Assembly: GCA_021325635.1 (NCBI GenBank)
Contig: JAJPGV010000035.1
Span: 124,001 to 188,000, forward strand
Length of the DNA: 64,000 nucleotides
Direction: 5' to 3'
Origin: Chloroflexota bacterium
GTDB lineage: Bacteria > Chloroflexota > JAJPGV01
In this document: piece by piece, positions 8,126 through 16,285 of the stretch
Numbering within the stretch: position 1 is the first letter of the stretch
Layout: each line of letters opens with the position of its first letter
Notes under the pieces: model-generated
What the model was told of the DNA's origin: nothing
Database searches by the model: none
What the model saw: only the letters and a program-made list of their open reading frames with translations
Translations under genes and position numbers: made by a program

Positions 8126-8272
8126 TTAGCTGAGGAACGCGGTCAGCGCCAGCAGCCCGAGGAGCATCGCCACAACATTGGCGATACGAACAGCGTGCCG
8201 CAGGCCCGGCTGGCTCTCGATCGGGACCAGCAGCACCGGGTGCAGCAGCGTCTCTTCTTGGCTCACATCCAT
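8126..8272 (-). CDS. 48-residue single-pass membrane protein
   Basis: This frame is too short for the ORF track. It reads MDVSQEETLLHPVLLVPIES, then a helix built from NVVAMLLGLLALTAFLS that ends at the stop, giving a short polar N-terminus and a C-terminal membrane anchor. An AGCGAGG precedes the ATG directly and lies 6 nt before a GTG at codon 3, so translation may begin at that GTG. It is on the same strand as, and 66 nt downstream of, the allantoinase-like gene. No family is recognised. Confidence 0.55.
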   Translation of the reverse strand: MDVSQEETLLHPVLLVPIESQPGLRHAVRIANVVAMLLGLLALTAFLS

Positions 8273-8338
8273 CCTCGCTGACCTAACAACGATGGTCCCC
8301 CCCATTTGATACGGCTTTCCGCTGCTCGCGCCTGGCCC

Positions 8339-9694
8339 TTATGCCCGGCTCATCATCCTTCCTTGCGGCTCGCTCGCCAGCTCGCCCTCCTCAACCACGA
8401 TCTGCCCTCGCACGATGGTGGTCATGGCCTTGCCGCGCCCCCGCCAGCCGTCGAATGGCGTGACGTGGTTGCGGCTGTGCAGCCTGTCCGCATCGATGCG
8501 CCATTCCTGCTGGAGGTCCACGATGGCCACGTCCGCGTCCGAGCCCACGTTCAGGAAGCCTTTGGCCGGCGCCAGACCCCAAACGCGGGCAGGGTTGTGG
8601 GCCATCGCTCGCACCAGCTGCGGCAGGGTCATTCGGCCGGTGTTGACCGCTTCCGACAGGAACAGCTGCAGACTGGTCTCCACGCCCACGAACCCGGATA
8701 CCGCCTGCCAGATGTCGGCGTTCAGCTTCTCGTTCGGAGTATGCGGCGAGTGGTCGGTGGCGATGGCGTCGACCTGGCCGTCGATGAGGCCCGACAGCAG
8801 CGCGTCGCCGTGGCGATCCCTGCCCCGTACCGGTGGGTTCATGCGCACCCTGGAGCCAGCGGTCTCGTAGACGTCCGCCGGCAGGAAGCAGTAGTGCGCC
8901 CCCGTCTCACAGGTGACGTCCACGCCCTGCCGGCGCCAGGCTGCGACGGCCTCCAGCCCGTCTTTGGAGCTCAGATGGAAGACGTGGACCTTGCAGCCCG
9001 AGTATTTGGCCAGTGCGCCCACCCGATTGATGGCCTCCACTTCGCACACCACCGGCCGGCTGTCCAGGTGGGCTCGCGCGTCGGTCCGGCCCTCAGTTTT
9101 CAGCTTGCGGATCAGGTGCTGCATGATGTCGTTGTTCTCGGCGTGAAAGCCGGCGCGCATGCCCGCGCTGGCCAGCAGGCACAGCTGCTCGAACAGCATG
9201 CCGTCATCCGGCGCGGGAATGGCGCCCACGGTTTCGCCCAGGTAACACTTGTAGCCGACCACTCCCGCCTCGCGCATGGGCAGGAGCTGGTCGAGGTTCT
9301 CCTGGACCATGAGCCCAAACAGCCCGAAGTCGACGTACGAGTGCGCCTCGGCGCGCCGCTGCTTGTCGCGAACCAGGTCCGCGGTCGACGTCGGCGGCTT
9401 GGTGTTGGGCATGTCGATGACGCACGTCACCCCGCCCATCGCCGCTGCCAGCGAGCCGGTTCCGAAATCCTCCTTGTACTCCAGCCCCGGCTCTCGGAAA
9501 TGGACGTGCTCGTCGATGACGCCGGGCATGATGTGCCGGCCACCGGCATCGAGCTGTCGCGCCGAGCTGGGCAGCTCCGGGTCTCGCGCTAGCGCGACGA
9601 CCTTGCCCTGCTCGATCGCGATCCCGATCCCCGGCAGCTCCCCCTCCCCGCTCACCAGCACTCCGTTGTGCACCACCAGGTCGACGTCGGGCAT
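8339..9694 (-). CDS. Cyclic amidohydrolase, allantoinase/dihydropyrimidinase-like
   Basis: The 451-residue protein is a metal-dependent cyclic amidohydrolase. Metal ligands and catalytic residues are visible: HVHFREPG after the first strand, the lysine to be carbamylated in GYKCYLGET, His in VHVFHLSS, and Asp in AIATDHSPHTPNEK. The length and the 'HVHFREPGLEYKEDF' start are closest to allantoinases (allantoin to allantoate), with dihydropyrimidinase, hydantoinase and dihydroorotase as alternatives. It lies 9 nt after the 2Fe-2S subunit of a xanthine-dehydrogenase-type enzyme, which favours ring opening after hydroxylation. The likely operon order is FAD, Mo, 2Fe-2S, then this gene. Confidence 0.85.
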   Translation of the reverse strand: MPDVDLVVHNGVLVSGEGELPGIGIAIEQGKVVALARDPELPSSARQLDAGGRHIMPGVIDEHVHFREPGLEYKEDFGTGSLAAAMGGVTCVIDMPNTKPPTSTADLVRDKQRRAEAHSYVDFGLFGLMVQENLDQLLPMREAGVVGYKCYLGETVGAIPAPDDGMLFEQLCLLASAGMRAGFHAENNDIMQHLIRKLKTEGRTDARAHLDSRPVVCEVEAINRVGALAKYSGCKVHVFHLSSKDGLEAVAAWRRQGVDVTCETGAHYCFLPADVYETAGSRVRMNPPVRGRDRHGDALLSGLIDGQVDAIATDHSPHTPNEKLNADIWQAVSGFVGVETSLQLFLSEAVNTGRMTLPQLVRAMAHNPARVWGLAPAKGFLNVGSDADVAIVDLQQEWRIDADRLHSRNHVTPFDGWRGRGKAMTTIVRGQIVVEEGELASEPQGRMMSRA

Positions 9695-9703
9695 CAGCCG
9701 CCC

Positions 9704-10189
9704 CTACGTGGCATTTGCGTTGGCCGGCTGCAGCCGCCGAGCAGCGTCCAGCACGGCGTCCATGATCTTCATGTAGCTGCCGCAGCGGCACAGGTTGCCC
9801 GCCAGGTAGGCCTTCACCTGCTCCGGTGTTGGCGCCGGGTTCTCTTCCAGCAGCGCTTTGGTGGTCAGGAGAAACCCGGGCGTGCAGAACGAGCACTGGA
9901 AGGCCGTGTGGTCGACGAAGGCCTGCTGGATCGGATGCAAGCCCTGCCGCCCCAGCGCTTCGACCGTCACAACGTCCTTCTCGGCGGCCAGCGCCGCCAG
10001 CAGCAGGCAGGAGCTCACCGGCTTGCCCTCGACGAGGACCGTGCACGCGCCGCACATGCCGATGCCACAGCCCTCGCGCACGCTGTGCAGCTTGAACTCC
10101 CGCCGCAGCACGTCCAGCAGGGTGTGATGCGTCGCAACCGACACCTCCTGCTCCAGGCCGTTCACCCGCAGCCTGACGGTCTTCTTCAT
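9704..10189 (-). CDS. Xanthine-dehydrogenase-family 2Fe-2S subunit
   Basis: From the ATG at 10189 the product is 161 residues; the longer track ORF is rejected because its extension lies in the Mo-subunit gene. An N-terminal ferredoxin-type cluster is ligated by CGIGMCGACTVLVEGKPVSSC. The second cluster lies in the helical domain, FQCSFCTPG and GNLCRCGSY. This subunit passes electrons from molybdopterin to FAD. The start overlaps the Mo-subunit stop as ATGA, indicating translational coupling. Confidence 0.93.
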   Translation of the reverse strand: MKKTVRLRVNGLEQEVSVATHHTLLDVLRREFKLHSVREGCGIGMCGACTVLVEGKPVSSCLLLAALAAEKDVVTVEALGRQGLHPIQQAFVDHTAFQCSFCTPGFLLTTKALLEENPAPTPEQVKAYLAGNLCRCGSYMKIMDAVLDAARRLQPANANAT

Positions 10190-12534
10190 GCTTCGGCCTC
10201 GCTCCGCCTGGCCAGGCCCGCGAGCACCTTTTCCGGCGTCAGCGGCAGCTCCGTGATGCGCACGCCCACAGCGTTGTAGAGCGCATTGGCCACGCATGGC
10301 ATGACTGGCGGCACCGAGGTCTCGCCGATGCCGTGCACTTCGCCGGCCGACGGGTGCTCCAGCACCGATACGCTCAGCCGCCCAGGGAGGTCTTTGAACG
10401 AGGGGATCATGTAGTCCGACAGGTTGGCGTTGATGAGCTGTCCGCCGTCGTACAGCATCTCCTCGAACAGGGACTGCCCCAGTCCGAACAGCGTGCTGCC
10501 CTCGACCTGCAGCTCCGCCAGCCGGGGATTGACCACCCGCCCGGCAAAGCACGAGGAGTGGAAGCGCAGGATCTCTATCTTGCCCGTTTCGGTGTCTACC
10601 TCCACCTCGCAGGCTGCCGCGGCGTGATGCCAGTGGATAGAGCCGATGCCCTGTCCGGTCTCCGGATCGAGGCCGCCGCTGGTAGCGAAGGTGCCCTGTC
10701 CGAGCAGGTTGCCGCGGCGCGACCTGCGGACCACATCGGAGTAGCTGAGACTGCGCGATCCGTCCCTGGTTCGCACCGTGCCCTCGTCGCAGGTCAAGTC
10801 GTCAGGCCCGATCTCCAGCTGGTCCGCGGCCAGCTCCACCAGCTGGCGCTTCACGTCTTGCACGGCTAAGGTGACGGCGGTGCCCATCGAATAGGTCGTG
10901 CGGCTGGAGCTGGTCTGCTGGTCGTAGGGCGTGCTGTCGGTGTCCGGCTCGGACACAGTGATGGCTTCGAGCGGTATTCCTGCCGCTTCGGCGGCGAGCT
11001 GCGCCAGCACCGTCTTGGCGCCCTGTCCCATCTCGACGCTCGACGTCAGGACGTTCAGGCTGCCGTCTTCGTTGAGCTTGCATGAAGCCGAAGAGGTCGA
11101 CGGCGTTACCGACCCCTTGATCACGCACGTAATGGCCTTCCCTCGCCGTTTGTGGCTGACAGTCGCGCTTCCTGCCCCTCGATCCCCATCCGCTGAGGCC
11201 CGCTGCCACCACGCCTCCGCGCCGGGCCGCCAGTCGATGGCCTTCTGGGCATCGGCCAGCAGCAGCTCGCGGTAGTGCATGTCATGCACCTGCTCGCCGG
11301 TGGCGAACGTATCGCCGTCGTGCAGCACGTTCATCTGCCGGTACTCGAGCGGGTCGTAACCGAGCGCCTCAGCGATCATGTCCATCTGGCTCTCGTAGGC
11401 CCAGGCTGCCTGCGACACTCCGTAGCCACGGAACGCGCCGGCCGGCACGATGTTGCTGTACACGGCGTAGGAATCGACCCACACGTTGGGGATGCGGTAG
11501 GGCCCCGCCGTGGCGTAACCGCCGTTCTTGATGAGCCGTGGGCTGATGTCGGCGTAGGCCCCGGCGTTGAAGTAATTGGTCGCTTTGCGCGCCACGATTC
11601 GACCATCCCTGTCGACGCCCGTCCTGAGGTGGATGACTGCCTGGTGCTTGGTCACCGTCAGGAAGTCTTCCTCGCGGCGCAGGACGATCTTCACCGGTCG
11701 TCGGGCCTTCCATGCCAGCACCGCCCCGATTGGCTCCAGCTTGGTGTAGCACTTCGACCCGTAGCCTCCGCCCAATGTGTGCACGATGACGCGGATCTGT
11801 GCCAGCGGCAGCTGGAAGATCTCGGCCAGCTGGGCGCGGATGTTGTGCGGCGTCTGGGTGCCGCTCCACACGGTCACTTTGCCGGCTTCGACCAGCGCCA
11901 TCGCGACATGCGGCTCCAGGGGGACGTGCTGCACCGGCGGGCAGCGGAAAGTATGCTCGAAAATCCGGTGTGCCTGCTCGAAGCCGGCCTCCACGTCACC
12001 CTTGCGCAGCTTGAAGTGGTTGAGCTGGTTGCTGCCCTCGCTGGGATTGAACACGATATCGGCCGACATCGCCCCGCGTTGCGGTGGGAACGTCTCGTGC
12101 AAGATCGGGGCGCCGGGGACCAGCGCCTCCTCAGGGTCGAACACGGCCGGCAGGGGCTCGTACTCCACCTCGATCAGCTCCAGCGCCTGCTGCGCCGTGT
12201 CGTCGTCGACCGCGGCGACCGCCGCCACGGGATCGCCCACGAAGCGGACCTTGTCCAGGGCGACGACGGGTTGGTCTCGGACCACCGGTCCGAAGTAGGG
12301 GTACAGTGCCGGGTTGTCGACGATGTCTGCCCGGCTGAGAATAGCGATGACTCCCGGCAACTGCTCAGCCCTGGCAGTGTCGATGCGCACGAGCCGAGCG
12401 TGGGGATGCGGGCTGCGCAAGATCCGTCCAGTCAGGCAGCCGGGCAGCTCCGCGTTCAGCGCGTAGGCCACCGTTCCACGCACCCGCTCGTCGGCGTCGA
12501 TCATCCCGACGCTCCGGCCTACCGGGCTAGGCAT
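10186..12534 (-). CDS. Xanthine-dehydrogenase-family molybdopterin-binding subunit
   Basis: The 782-residue catalytic subunit binds molybdenum cofactor and hydroxylates a carbon next to nitrogen, or an aldehyde. Visible features are the N-terminal VRGTVAYALNAELPG domain, the cofactor-contact segment TLGGGYGSK, the substrate-channel loop GAFRGYGVSQAAWAYE, and the C-terminal catalytic Glu in GIGETSVPPVMPCVANAL. The GAFRGYG loop is of xanthine dehydrogenase/aldehyde oxidase type; the CO dehydrogenase Cys motif (AYRCSFR) is absent. The substrate is not fixed by sequence; purines or other N-heterocycles are suggested by the adjacent amidohydrolase. The moaC/moaB pair at 33-34 kb could serve its cofactor. 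Confidence 0.92.
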   Translation of the reverse strand: MPSPVGRSVGMIDADERVRGTVAYALNAELPGCLTGRILRSPHPHARLVRIDTARAEQLPGVIAILSRADIVDNPALYPYFGPVVRDQPVVALDKVRFVGDPVAAVAAVDDDTAQQALELIEVEYEPLPAVFDPEEALVPGAPILHETFPPQRGAMSADIVFNPSEGSNQLNHFKLRKGDVEAGFEQAHRIFEHTFRCPPVQHVPLEPHVAMALVEAGKVTVWSGTQTPHNIRAQLAEIFQLPLAQIRVIVHTLGGGYGSKCYTKLEPIGAVLAWKARRPVKIVLRREEDFLTVTKHQAVIHLRTGVDRDGRIVARKATNYFNAGAYADISPRLIKNGGYATAGPYRIPNVWVDSYAVYSNIVPAGAFRGYGVSQAAWAYESQMDMIAEALGYDPLEYRQMNVLHDGDTFATGEQVHDMHYRELLLADAQKAIDWRPGAEAWWQRASADGDRGAGSATVSHKRRGKAITCVIKGSVTPSTSSASCKLNEDGSLNVLTSSVEMGQGAKTVLAQLAAEAAGIPLEAITVSEPDTDSTPYDQQTSSSRTTYSMGTAVTLAVQDVKRQLVELAADQLEIGPDDLTCDEGTVRTRDGSRSLSYSDVVRRSRRGNLLGQGTFATSGGLDPETGQGIGSIHWHHAAAACEVEVDTETGKIEILRFHSSCFAGRVVNPRLAELQVEGSTLFGLGQSLFEEMLYDGGQLINANLSDYMIPSFKDLPGRLSVSVLEHPSAGEVHGIGETSVPPVMPCVANALYNAVGVRITELPLTPEKVLAGLARRSEAEA

Positions 12535-12536
12535 GG

Positions 12537-13409
12537 TCAGACCTCCCCGCCGGCGCCCAGCGCCTGTTCGATTGCTCGCCGCACGAACACGGCCGCCATC
12601 CGCCGGCGGTACCAGGCCGATCCGCGCGCGTCCGACAGCGGATCGATGTGCTCGGCGTAGTACTGCGCAACCTGGCCGATGAGATCCGGCCCCAGCCTTT
12701 GGCCCGCGGCGAGCGCCTCGGCCTCGGCGAATTCCTGTGGTTTGCCCGCGACGGCTCCCAGGGTCACTCGCAGCTCCCGGCAGACGCCCGCCTCGTCGAG
12801 ATCGATCCAGGCGCAGGCGCCGATGCAGGGACGGTCTTCGGACGAGCGCGTCACGAACTTGAGATAGCTCTGTCTGGCCCCGGCGGGCTGCTCAGGCACG
12901 ACGATCTCCGTCAGCAGCTCATCTGCGGCCAGGGCGGTCTCGTAGAAGTCACGGAAGAATTCGGTCAGCGGAATCTCGCGCCGCCCGCGAGGGCTCAGGG
13001 CAACGGCCCGGGCGCGCAGCGCCACCAGCACGCACGGCGGGTCGGAAGCGTAGTCCGCTTCGCTGACGTTTCCCCCAACCGTGGCTGCGTGGCGCACGCG
13101 CACATTGGCCACCTTGCCGAAGGTTTCCGCCAGGGTGGGACAGTGCTGCCGTACCACGGCTGATGTCTCCGCCTGGCGAATCGAGGCCAGGGCCCCCAAT
13201 CGCAGCCCCACCCCCGCGCCGTAGGTCACGCCGTCGAGGCCGGGCACCCGCCCCAGGCTGATGAGGTAAGCAGGCGATACGAGCTGGTTCTTGAGCATGA
13301 GCACCAGAGCCGTTCCTCCGGCGATGACCTTGGCCTCATCGCCGTGCTGTGCCAGCGCTGCTACCGCTTCCTCCACGGATCGCGGCTCAAGAATGTCGAT
13401 GTCCCTCAT
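12537..13409 (-). CDS. Xanthine-dehydrogenase-family FAD-binding subunit
   Basis: The track ORF begins at 13550, but the family N-terminus matches MRDIDILEPRSVEEAVAAL, which starts at the ATG of 13409; a GAGGG lies about 10 nt upstream. A second possible ATG is at 13427. The 290-residue product binds FAD through AGGTALVLMLKNQ and TVGGNVSEADYASDPP. The C-terminal CO_deh_flav_C domain includes FVTRSSEDRPCIG. It hands electrons to the terminal acceptor. It leads the operon, two bases before the Mo-subunit start, and is divergent from the flavoprotein at 13532. Confidence 0.9.
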   Translation of the reverse strand: MRDIDILEPRSVEEAVAALAQHGDEAKVIAGGTALVLMLKNQLVSPAYLISLGRVPGLDGVTYGAGVGLRLGALASIRQAETSAVVRQHCPTLAETFGKVANVRVRHAATVGGNVSEADYASDPPCVLVALRARAVALSPRGRREIPLTEFFRDFYETALAADELLTEIVVPEQPAGARQSYLKFVTRSSEDRPCIGACAWIDLDEAGVCRELRVTLGAVAGKPQEFAEAEALAAGQRLGPDLIGQVAQYYAEHIDPLSDARGSAWYRRRMAAVFVRRAIEQALGAGGEV

Positions 13410-13531
13410 GCCGAAGAAGACCCTCATGTTACAGCGACTGGTGTAGGCGAGGAATCGTTCGCCGATCCGTATGATCACATCTTGCGCCCGAACAGCGGCG
13501 CTTGAATTAAGGCGATACGGAATGAGTCTCA

Positions 13532-15025
13532 ATGTCTGAAACACCCGCATACGACGTCGTAGTAGTAGGCGCCGGCAACGCCGGCCTGGCAGCCGCCTTG
13601 TCGGCGAAGGAGCGTGGCGCCAGCGTGCTCGTGTTGGAGAAGGCGCCCAAGGCGGAGCGTGGCGGCAATTCAGCCTTCACCGGCGGCCTGTTCCGCTTCC
13701 CCTTCGACGACCAGATGCGTGACTTCCCCGCGCTGCTGCCCCACTACAGTCGCGAGGAGCTGGAGGCGGTGGAGATCCCGCCCTACCCGCGGCGTCAGTT
13801 CGAGGCGGACGTCGAGCGGGTCACCGAGGGCCTGGCCGATCCCCAGCTGGTCGACATGTTGCTGTCCAACGCCTATCCGACGATGAAATGGCTCACCGAG
13901 CGGGGCGTTCGCTGGATGCTGGCCACGGGCCGCCAGGCCTACAAGGTCGGCGAGAAGTACCGCTTCTTCGGCAACCTCATCCTGGAGGCCAACGGTGGTG
14001 GCCAGGGGCTGGCGGACAAGGAGTTCGAGATCGCCGAAACCAGCGGAATCGACGTCTGGTACGACAGCAAGGCCACGGCGCTCTCAACCAACGACACCGG
14101 GGGAGTCGTCGGCGTGCAGGTCCGCCTGCCCGATGGCCATCGACAGACCGTCGAGGCCAGGGCAGTGGTGCTGGCGGCCGGTGGCTTCGAGGCCAACGCC
14201 GAGATGCGCTGCCGCTATCTTGGCCCCAACTGGGAGCTGGCCCACGTGCGCGGCACGCGCTTCAACACTGGCGACGCTATCCGCATGGCCCTGGACATCG
14301 GCGCTCAACCCTTCGGCCACTGGTCGTGCGGCCATGCGGTTCAATGGGATCTGATGTCCCCGCCAACAGGCGATCTACGCGTCGGCGACCTTTACCAGAA
14401 GCACTCGTACCCGATCGGCATCATCGTAAACAAGCTGGGGAAGCGCTTCGTGGACGAAGGCGCCGACTTCCGCAACTACACCTACGCCAAGTACGGGCGC
14501 GAAGTGCTGAAGCAGCCGGAGCGCGCGGCCTTCCAGATCTTCGACAGCAAGACAATCCCCCTGCTGCGCGATGAGTACCGCATCAAAGAGGTGACGAAGG
14601 TGCGGGCCAACACCATCGAGGAGCTGGCCGATCAGATGACCATCGACGTCGAAGGGCTGAAGGACACCATCGCCCAGTACAACGCCGCGGTGCAGGAGGG
14701 GGAATTCAACCCCGCGGTCCTGGATGGCAAGCGTACCCTTGGCATCGACCCGCCCAAGAGCAACTGGGCCTTACGAATCGACCAGCCGCCGTACGAAGCG
14801 TACGCTGTCACCTGCGGCATCACCTTCACCTTCGGCGGACTCAAGATCGATGCGCAATGCCGCGTGCAGGACACCGAGGATCGGTCCATACCCGGCCTCT
14901 TTGCCGCGGGCGAGCTCGTGGGCGGCCTCTTCTATCACAACTATCCCGGCGGGACCGGGCTCATGGCCGGCGCCACCTTCGGCCGCCTGGCGGGGTTGGC
15001 CGCCGCCCAGAGTCCGGGTCGCTAG
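13532..15025 (+). CDS. FAD-dependent dehydrogenase, tricarballylate dehydrogenase (TcuA)-like
   Basis: A 497-residue member of the succinate dehydrogenase/fumarate reductase flavoprotein superfamily. The dinucleotide-binding motif is YDVVVVGAGNAGLAAALSA with the ribose-binding Glu in VLVLEKAP. GGNSAFTGGLFRFPF and the C-terminal ELVGGLFYHNYPGGTGLMAG match TcuA-like proteins, which oxidise tricarballylate to cis-aconitate. 3-Ketosteroid dehydrogenases are the main alternative. No TcuB electron-transfer partner or TcuC transporter is nearby, so the substrate is uncertain. It diverges from the molybdoenzyme operon across about 120 bp and may share its regulation. Confidence 0.83.
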   Translation: MSETPAYDVVVVGAGNAGLAAALSAKERGASVLVLEKAPKAERGGNSAFTGGLFRFPFDDQMRDFPALLPHYSREELEAVEIPPYPRRQFEADVERVTEGLADPQLVDMLLSNAYPTMKWLTERGVRWMLATGRQAYKVGEKYRFFGNLILEANGGGQGLADKEFEIAETSGIDVWYDSKATALSTNDTGGVVGVQVRLPDGHRQTVEARAVVLAAGGFEANAEMRCRYLGPNWELAHVRGTRFNTGDAIRMALDIGAQPFGHWSCGHAVQWDLMSPPTGDLRVGDLYQKHSYPIGIIVNKLGKRFVDEGADFRNYTYAKYGREVLKQPERAAFQIFDSKTIPLLRDEYRIKEVTKVRANTIEELADQMTIDVEGLKDTIAQYNAAVQEGEFNPAVLDGKRTLGIDPPKSNWALRIDQPPYEAYAVTCGITFTFGGLKIDAQCRVQDTEDRSIPGLFAAGELVGGLFYHNYPGGTGLMAGATFGRLAGLAAAQSPGR

Positions 15026-15190
15026 CTGCCCAGCGCCCAGCGCCCCAGCCCTCTGCTGACTCTGAACGACCGTGGGTCAGCCTGCAAGTCGACCGTCAGC
15101 CATCTGCTGCTGCGATGCTTGGTTCATGGCAGCTTCCAACCCCTCCTTGGGGCGTTGCACCAGCAACCCAGCCGTTACGCTGGCTGAACT

Positions 15191-15439
15191 GTGGACGGCA
15201 AACTGAGCGATCAATCCGTTGCCTTCATTGAGCAACGCCGCTTAGATCGCAGGTTCAAGTCCTACCGGGATTTAGCCAAGGACTGTGGCATCCATCACGG
15301 CACCATCTCCCGCCTTACGGGACACCGGCCGACTCCGACGCTGGAGCACCTTGAACGCCTAGCGAAGTCGCTCGATTCATCGCCGGCGGAGCGGCCGGTC
15401 GTTATCTATGTGCGTGATGACGACCTAAAGGACGACTAG
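15191..15439 (+). CDS. Small helix-turn-helix protein (XRE-like)
   Basis: The 82-residue product starts at GTG. Residues 20-55 form a Cro/C1-type HTH: FKSYRDLAKDCGIHHGTISRLTG with a following helix, TLEHLERLAKSL. The C-terminus (PVVIYVRDDDLKDD) is acidic. It probably binds DNA as a small regulator. It lies between the TcuA-like gene and a secreted-protein gene and could control either. GC content of this stretch is slightly below that of its neighbours. Confidence 0.7.
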   Translation: MDGKLSDQSVAFIEQRRLDRRFKSYRDLAKDCGIHHGTISRLTGHRPTPTLEHLERLAKSLDSSPAERPVVIYVRDDDLKDD

Positions 15440-15548
15440 GTTGATGGGATTTACAGATCTGCTGATTACCGCGAGTTCGTTGACGAACGAACCGCCTGAG
15501 GCCGATGGTGTAAGCTAGCGAGCATTACAGCAGCTGGAGGGTGAGGAC

Positions 15549-16202
15549 ATGGGCAAGAAGGTCTGGCTCGCCGTCGCGGGTGGCGTCCTGCTCATTGGCG
15601 TCATCGCCAATGCGACCAGCGGCAATAAGGGCTCAGGGAGCGCTGCGGCGACCGCAGCCGGCAGCGGGCAGCCACGGTCCTCCTCGGCGCCAGCAGATCC
15701 AGCCACGCAGGCTTCCCTGGCACCGACCGCTGCACCCTCTCTGGTGGCGCCAACGATGACGCCTGCACCTCGGCCAGTGGACCAATTCCCAACCCTGACA
15801 GCCGTGTTGAAGGGCAACACCAATGTATCCAAGTTGCCCCGGCTGAAGGCCTTCGAATGGCGCCCCGATAGCGGCACCGTCTATCTCGACTTGAACGCCA
15901 ATGACAACTTGACGACTGGCTTGACTCGGGATGGCATCAAGACCGACATGAGTGACAGTTACATCGCTCTATTCCACGGCACGGGACCGACTGTTCAGAT
16001 GGCTCAGATCACCGCCTGGATGGTGCTCACGGACAAGTTCGGCACCAGCCGGAACGTAGCCGTGGTAGCTACCAAGTTGGACAAGGCGACTGCTGACCGA
16101 ATCAACTGGGGTGCTGATAAGGCATTGCTGGAGTTACGGATATTGCCTGGGCTGTGGACGACGGTCAACTCACTGCCTGTGGTGCAGTGGGATGCGAAAT
16201 AG
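15549..16202 (+). CDS. Secreted or membrane-anchored protein of unknown function
   Basis: The start is well supported by TGGAGGGTGAGG just before the ATG. The 217-residue product has an N-terminal hydrophobic segment (about residues 5-21, VWLAVAGGVLLIGVIANA), a 60-residue Ala/Pro/Ser/Thr linker, and a folded C-terminal domain of about 135 residues beginning FPTLTAVLKGNTNVSK. That domain has alternating strands and a Trp-rich end (WTTVNSLPVVQWDAK). No catalytic motif is recognised. Topology predicts an outward-facing domain. Confidence 0.7.
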   Translation: MGKKVWLAVAGGVLLIGVIANATSGNKGSGSAAATAAGSGQPRSSSAPADPATQASLAPTAAPSLVAPTMTPAPRPVDQFPTLTAVLKGNTNVSKLPRLKAFEWRPDSGTVYLDLNANDNLTTGLTRDGIKTDMSDSYIALFHGTGPTVQMAQITAWMVLTDKFGTSRNVAVVATKLDKATADRINWGADKALLELRILPGLWTTVNSLPVVQWDAK

Positions 16203-16213
16203 CCCAAGGAGCT

Positions 16214-16247
16214 CTAGCGACTTGCGCCTTGCGCCTAGCGACTTGCG
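16214..16247. repeat. Two copies of CTAGCGACTTGCG with 21-bp period
   Basis: The 13-mer CTAGCGACTTGCG occurs at 16214 and 16235, and a partial GCGACT-like copy follows. It occupies the short gap between the convergent secreted-protein gene and the cytochrome c gene. Two turns of DNA separate the copies. No function is known. Confidence 0.6.
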
Positions 16248-16285
16248 ACTAGTAAAGATCCCGGCCCAGAACGTCATACGGGATC

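Noticed and set aside
8306-9592. 428-codon plus-strand ORF
   Set aside because: Antisense to the allantoinase-like gene, which has all metal ligands.
11275-12660. 461-codon plus-strand ORF
   Set aside because: Antisense to the molybdopterin subunit gene and lacking any motif.
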